This document shows, in pieces, positions 61,249 to 64,000 of a DNA stretch of 64,000 nt. Each line of letters begins with the position of its first letter. The first letter of the stretch is position 1. The stretch lies in the NCBI GenBank assembly GCA_017533825.1, contig JAFWIE010000077.1, forward strand, positions 62,001-126,000, written 5' to 3'. The notes beneath the pieces were generated by a model that had not been told where the DNA came from, made no database searches, and was given only the letters and a program-made list of their open reading frames with translations. The DNA is from Atopobiaceae bacterium. Its GTDB lineage: Bacteria; Actinomycetota; Coriobacteriia; Coriobacteriales; Atopobiaceae. The position numbers and the translations under genes were made by a program.

Positions 61249-62313
61249 TTGGAATCGTGGGAGCCATCCTATACCGTTGACTGGTCGAAGTGGGAGTCCG
61301 AGGGACACGTCGACCTCTACATGCACGTCGATGGGTGCGACGCCTCGGACTTTCGCTACGCCTACTCTTGGCAGCTCGCCAATGGCTCGGGGTTCTGGGC
61401 GTCCGGCATCACCTACATGCCGGTGTTTGGCTTCATCATCCCCTTCGAGGCAAACTTCATCGTAACCTGCACGTTCATTGACCCCGAGGGCACCATGAAG
61501 TCCCTGACCTGCAACCTTCCCGTCGGGAAGCGCGGCACGCAGGAGAGCCTCGTTCGGCGCACCATCTCCCCCGACGCCGAGACGACCATCGCGGTACGCG
61601 ACGTCTCGATGGTCTTCAACATCGCCTCCGAGCAATACAACTCCCTCAAGGAATACTTCATCGCACTCAACCGTCACGAGCTCAACTTCAAGGCGTTCCG
61701 CGCGCTCGACCACGTCTCGTTCGAGGTCCATCGAGGCGAGGCGTTCGGGCTCGTTGGCACCAACGGTTCGGGCAAGTCCACCATGCTCAAGATCATCGCG
61801 GGCGTCCTGCAAGCCTCGGAGGGCACCTGCGACGTCGTGGGAAGTATTGCACCTCTCATCGAGCTCGGCGCGGGCTTCGACATGGAGCTCACGGCAAAGG
61901 AGAACATCTACCTCAACGGCGCGCTGCTCGGCTACCGTCGAGAGTTCATCGACGAGCGGTTTGACTCCATCGTGGAGTTTGCCGAGCTCAGCAACTTCAT
62001 GGACATGCCCCTCAAGAACTACTCGAGCGGCATGATCGCCCGCATCGCCTTCGCCATCGCCACCGTCACGGAGCCCGATATCCTCATCGTGGACGAGACC
62101 CTCTCCGTCGGCGACTTCCTCTTCCAGCGCAAGTGCGAGAACCGCATTCAGGAGCTCGTCTCGTCGGGCAAGGTGACGGTCTTGCTCGTGAGCCACAGCA
62201 TCGACCTTGTGGAGAGCATCTGCGACCGCGTATGCTGGATCGAGAAGGGCAAGATGCAAATGGTGGGCCCCACGCGCGAGGTGTGCAAGGCCTATCGCGA
62301 GCTGGGCATGTAA
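61249..62313 (+). CDS. Wzt-like polysaccharide ABC ATPase with N-terminal extra domain
   Basis: A 354-aa protein. Residues ~1-105 form a beta-rich module (D-W-x-x-W...Y-M-H-V-D-G...Y-A-Y-S-W), the rest is an ABC ATPase of the Wzt/TagH class: Walker A G-T-N-G-S-G-K-S near 172-179, signature Y-S-S-G-M-I-A-R near 259-266, Walker B L-I-V-D-E-T-L near 281-287. TagH/Wzt proteins put their extra domain at the C-terminus; here the ATPase comes last. The TTG at 61249 is the best start because AGAAGGAG sits 6 bases upstream; two ATGs 10 codons earlier have no ribosome site. No Wzm/TagG permease is in the window. Confidence 0.85.
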   Translation: MESWEPSYTVDWSKWESEGHVDLYMHVDGCDASDFRYAYSWQLANGSGFWASGITYMPVFGFIIPFEANFIVTCTFIDPEGTMKSLTCNLPVGKRGTQESLVRRTISPDAETTIAVRDVSMVFNIASEQYNSLKEYFIALNRHELNFKAFRALDHVSFEVHRGEAFGLVGTNGSGKSTMLKIIAGVLQASEGTCDVVGSIAPLIELGAGFDMELTAKENIYLNGALLGYRREFIDERFDSIVEFAELSNFMDMPLKNYSSGMIARIAFAIATVTEPDILIVDETLSVGDFLFQRKCENRIQELVSSGKVTVLLVSHSIDLVESICDRVCWIEKGKMQMVGPTREVCKAYRELGM

Positions 62314-62318
62314 ACGGC

Positions 62319-62999
62319 ATGAGGATTCTGGCCATCATACCCGCCTACAACGAGGAGGCCTGCATCGAGCAGACGGTGCGTTCGCTTGTCGAGACGTGCC
62401 CCGACGTCGACTACCTCGTGGTGAATGACGGGTCGACCGATGGCACCGGACGCATTCTGGACGAGCAGACGCTCGCACACGTGGACCTGCCCATCAACAC
62501 CGGGCTTGCCTCTGGCTTCCAGACGGGCATGAAGTATGCGCACCGCCACGGCTACGATGCCGCGGTGCAGTTCGACGCAGACGGGCAGCACCTTCCCGAG
62601 TACATCCCCACGATGGCCCGCGCGCTGGAGGAGCGAGACGCCGACGTCACCATCGCCTCACGCGTTCTGGCCGGGGAACGCTTGGGCGGAGCGCGCGGCA
62701 TCGGCTCACGGCTCATCAGCTCGCTCATCCACCTTACCGGGGGTGTGCGCCTCACCGACCCCACTTCAGGCATGCGTATGTATAGTGCACGCATGATACG
62801 GCTCTTCGCAGAAGGCTATGACCTCACGCCCGAGCCCGACACCATCGCCTTGATCGCCCGCAAAGGCGGCATCATCGTGGAGGTTCCCGCACACATGCAG
62901 GAGCGGCAGGGCGGACAGAGCTACCTCGACCTGTCCCACGTCATCCGCTACATGGCGCGCACCTGCGTCTCCATCCTTCTCTTCCAGTGGTTCAGATAG
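62319..62999 (+). CDS. Dolichol-phosphate-mannose-synthase-like GT2
   Basis: A 226-aa soluble GT2: I-I-P-A-Y-N-E-E at 6-13, V-N-D-G-S-T-D-G near 37-44 and Q-F-D-A-D-G-Q-H near 88-95. The length and motifs match polyprenyl-phosphate sugar transferases without their own membrane helices. The next gene, DUF2304, provides membrane helices, a pair often found together. The ATG at 62319 lies 5 bases past the upstream stop codon, so it depends on translational coupling. Confidence 0.9.
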   Translation: MRILAIIPAYNEEACIEQTVRSLVETCPDVDYLVVNDGSTDGTGRILDEQTLAHVDLPINTGLASGFQTGMKYAHRHGYDAAVQFDADGQHLPEYIPTMARALEERDADVTIASRVLAGERLGGARGIGSRLISSLIHLTGGVRLTDPTSGMRMYSARMIRLFAEGYDLTPEPDTIALIARKGGIIVEVPAHMQERQGGQSYLDLSHVIRYMARTCVSILLFQWFR

Positions 63000-63008
63000 G
63001 AGCCGTTC

Positions 63009-63389
63009 ATGTCGCTCTCGCTTCGCGTGCTCTGCATCGTCGGCGCCGCCGCCACGTTCCTCATCGTCACCAACAGCATCCGTCGCTCGCGCATGCGCAT
63101 GGACGACGCCATCTTCTGGGTCGCCATGTCGCTGGGACTCGTTATCGTCGCAGTCTTCCCCAACATCGCAACGATACTCTCGCGGCTTCTGGGATTCCAG
63201 GCCCCAAGCAACTTCGTGTTCCTCGCCGTCATAGCCATCTTGCTCATCAAGCTCTTCACGCTCTCCACGGAGGTCTCGGCGCTGAAGAGCCGCGTCAACG
63301 AGCTTGCCCAGGAGGAAGCGCTCCTCAGCAGCGATGTGGAGGAGCTACACCGAGATGACGACGGCAATCGGCAATCGAATCACGTCTAG
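63009..63389 (+). CDS. DUF2304 membrane protein
   Basis: A 126-aa protein with three hydrophobic segments (about 3-20, 32-50, 68-84) and a C-terminal coiled coil that reads E-V-S-A-L-K-S-R-V-N-E-L-A-Q-E-E. The DUF2304 family accompanies GT2 enzymes that charge polyprenyl phosphate, and is thought to hold them at the membrane. GGAG precedes the ATG. Confidence 0.85.
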   Translation: MSLSLRVLCIVGAAATFLIVTNSIRRSRMRMDDAIFWVAMSLGLVIVAVFPNIATILSRLLGFQAPSNFVFLAVIAILLIKLFTLSTEVSALKSRVNELAQEEALLSSDVEELHRDDDGNRQSNHV

Positions 63390-63401
63390 ACGGAATCGCG
63401 C

Positions 63402-64000
63402 CTAGGTGTTTGCCACCCGGCACGCCTCGATGACCAATCGCGCCGTGCCCTCCCACGAGAAGTGCTCCCGCACATGCTCGGCGCTTCGTCGTCCCATCTC
63501 GCACAAGGCGTCCCGATGTTCGTTACACCAGCGTATCTGCTTGGCAAAGCCCAAGCAGTCCACCCGCTCGAAGACCATGCCATGGTCCTCGTCGGGGATG
63601 AGCTCGCGCACCCCGCCCACTGCCGTCGCCAGCGTGGGCACGCCACAGGCCAAAGCCTCCAGAATCGAGGTGGGCATACCTTCCGGGTATTCGCTGGGAA
63701 AGAAGAAGAGGTCCGACTGGCAAAGCAGCGCAGTAACGTCCGCACGGCCGAGGCGTCCGAGCGAGATGACGCGCCCGTCATCGCATGCCAGGAGTCGCTG
63801 ACGCTCGGGGCCATCCCCGGCCACGGCAAAGCGCACATCACAGTTCATGCCCTTGAGCAGCGACGAGGTCGTCAGGAGGTGGGGCACTCCCTTTGCGGCC
63901 ACCAGCCGTCCGGAGAACGTCACGAGCATGGTCTGCTCCCCGATGCCAAGCTCCGCGCGGAAATCGCGCCCCGACGATCCGGCCACGAAGGCATCCGCGT
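63402..64000 (-). CDS. GT4-type glycosyltransferase, 5' end outside window
   Basis: The frame stays open to the right edge. The visible ~195 residues form the C-terminal Rossmann half of a GT-B enzyme: F-S-G-R-L-V-A-A-K-G near 25-34 of the visible part, G-D-G-P-E-R, and the E-x7-E motif region P-S-E-Y-P-E-G-M-P-T-S-I-L-E-A-L-A-C-G-V-P that holds the nucleotide-sugar. It meets the DUF2304 gene tail-to-tail and belongs to the glycan region. Confidence 0.88.
   Translation of the reverse strand, partial: ADAFVAGSSGRDFRAELGIGEQTMLVTFSGRLVAAKGVPHLLTTSSLLKGMNCDVRFAVAGDGPERQRLLACDDGRVISLGRLGRADVTALLCQSDLFFFPSEYPEGMPTSILEALACGVPTLATAVGGVRELIPDEDHGMVFERVDCLGFAKQIRWCNEHRDALCEMGRRSAEHVREHFSWEGTARLVIEACRVANT

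Noticed and set aside
1..64000. tRNA, rRNA or prophage genes
   Set aside because: I saw no cloverleaf-like sequence, rRNA segment, integrase, transposase or phage structural gene.

Overview
The window is GC-rich bacterial DNA with dense genes, frequent 4-nt ATGA overlaps, several GTG/TTG starts and strong Shine-Dalgarno sites. The gene set (kinase-led type VII secretion operon, GlfT2-like galactofuranosyltransferase, UvrA paralogue, DUF2304 pair, a ChW-repeat remnant, no outer-membrane genes) points to an actinobacterium, most likely of the Coriobacteriia (Olsenella/Atopobium/Collinsella-like). That placement is inference; there is no rRNA or marker gene here to prove it.

Layout. 1-2223: 3' part of a GGDEF-EAL c-di-GMP protein and a von Willebrand A protein. 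2257-19227 (minus strand): one ~17-kb type VII (WXG100/ESX-like) secretion operon, in transcription order: remnant of a lost gene, membrane Ser/Thr kinase, small membrane protein, 1779-aa Ig-repeat surface protein, WXG100 protein, EssC-type ATPase with FHA, DUF4176, second WXG100-like protein, glycine-zipper candidate effector, coiled-coil protein, second DUF4176, YukD/EsaB ubiquitin-like protein, FHA protein. Obvious EsaA and EssA genes are missing, and the kinase has the topology of EssB but keeps the kinase catalytic motifs. 19228-22396: a scar region with short repeats, a HipB-type regulator with a palindromic operator, an internally deleted HipA, a DHH phosphoesterase and a ChW-protein fragment.

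22397-40872: accessory and housekeeping genes: AAA-like ATPase/PD-(D/E)XK protein, DEAD-box helicase, a three-gene lipid/redox operon (thioester-reductase-like domain fused to an acyl-CoA ligase, small unknown protein, Fe-S type GMC oxidoreductase), a domain-swapped GH3 glycosidase, secreted M13 peptidase, YgiQ radical SAM, membrane-anchored nuclease, zinc-ribbon membrane protein and a UvrA paralogue. 41050-42556: a DUF559-type gene between related repeats, followed by inverted and direct repeats. 42583-48785: UppP, universal stress protein, a secreted PcsB-like/glucosaminidase-like cell-wall protein and an M16C peptidase.

48902-64000: cell-envelope and surface-glycan region: Lgt, GlfT2-like and other glycosyltransferases, an ABC exporter pair, a HAD phosphatase, two large tandem GT2 proteins, a Wzt-like ATPase with an N-terminal rather than C-terminal accessory domain, a GT2/DUF2304 pair, and a GT4-type glycosyltransferase cut by the right edge. 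UppP (undecaprenyl phosphate recycling) and the transferases plausibly serve the same wall-glycan economy.
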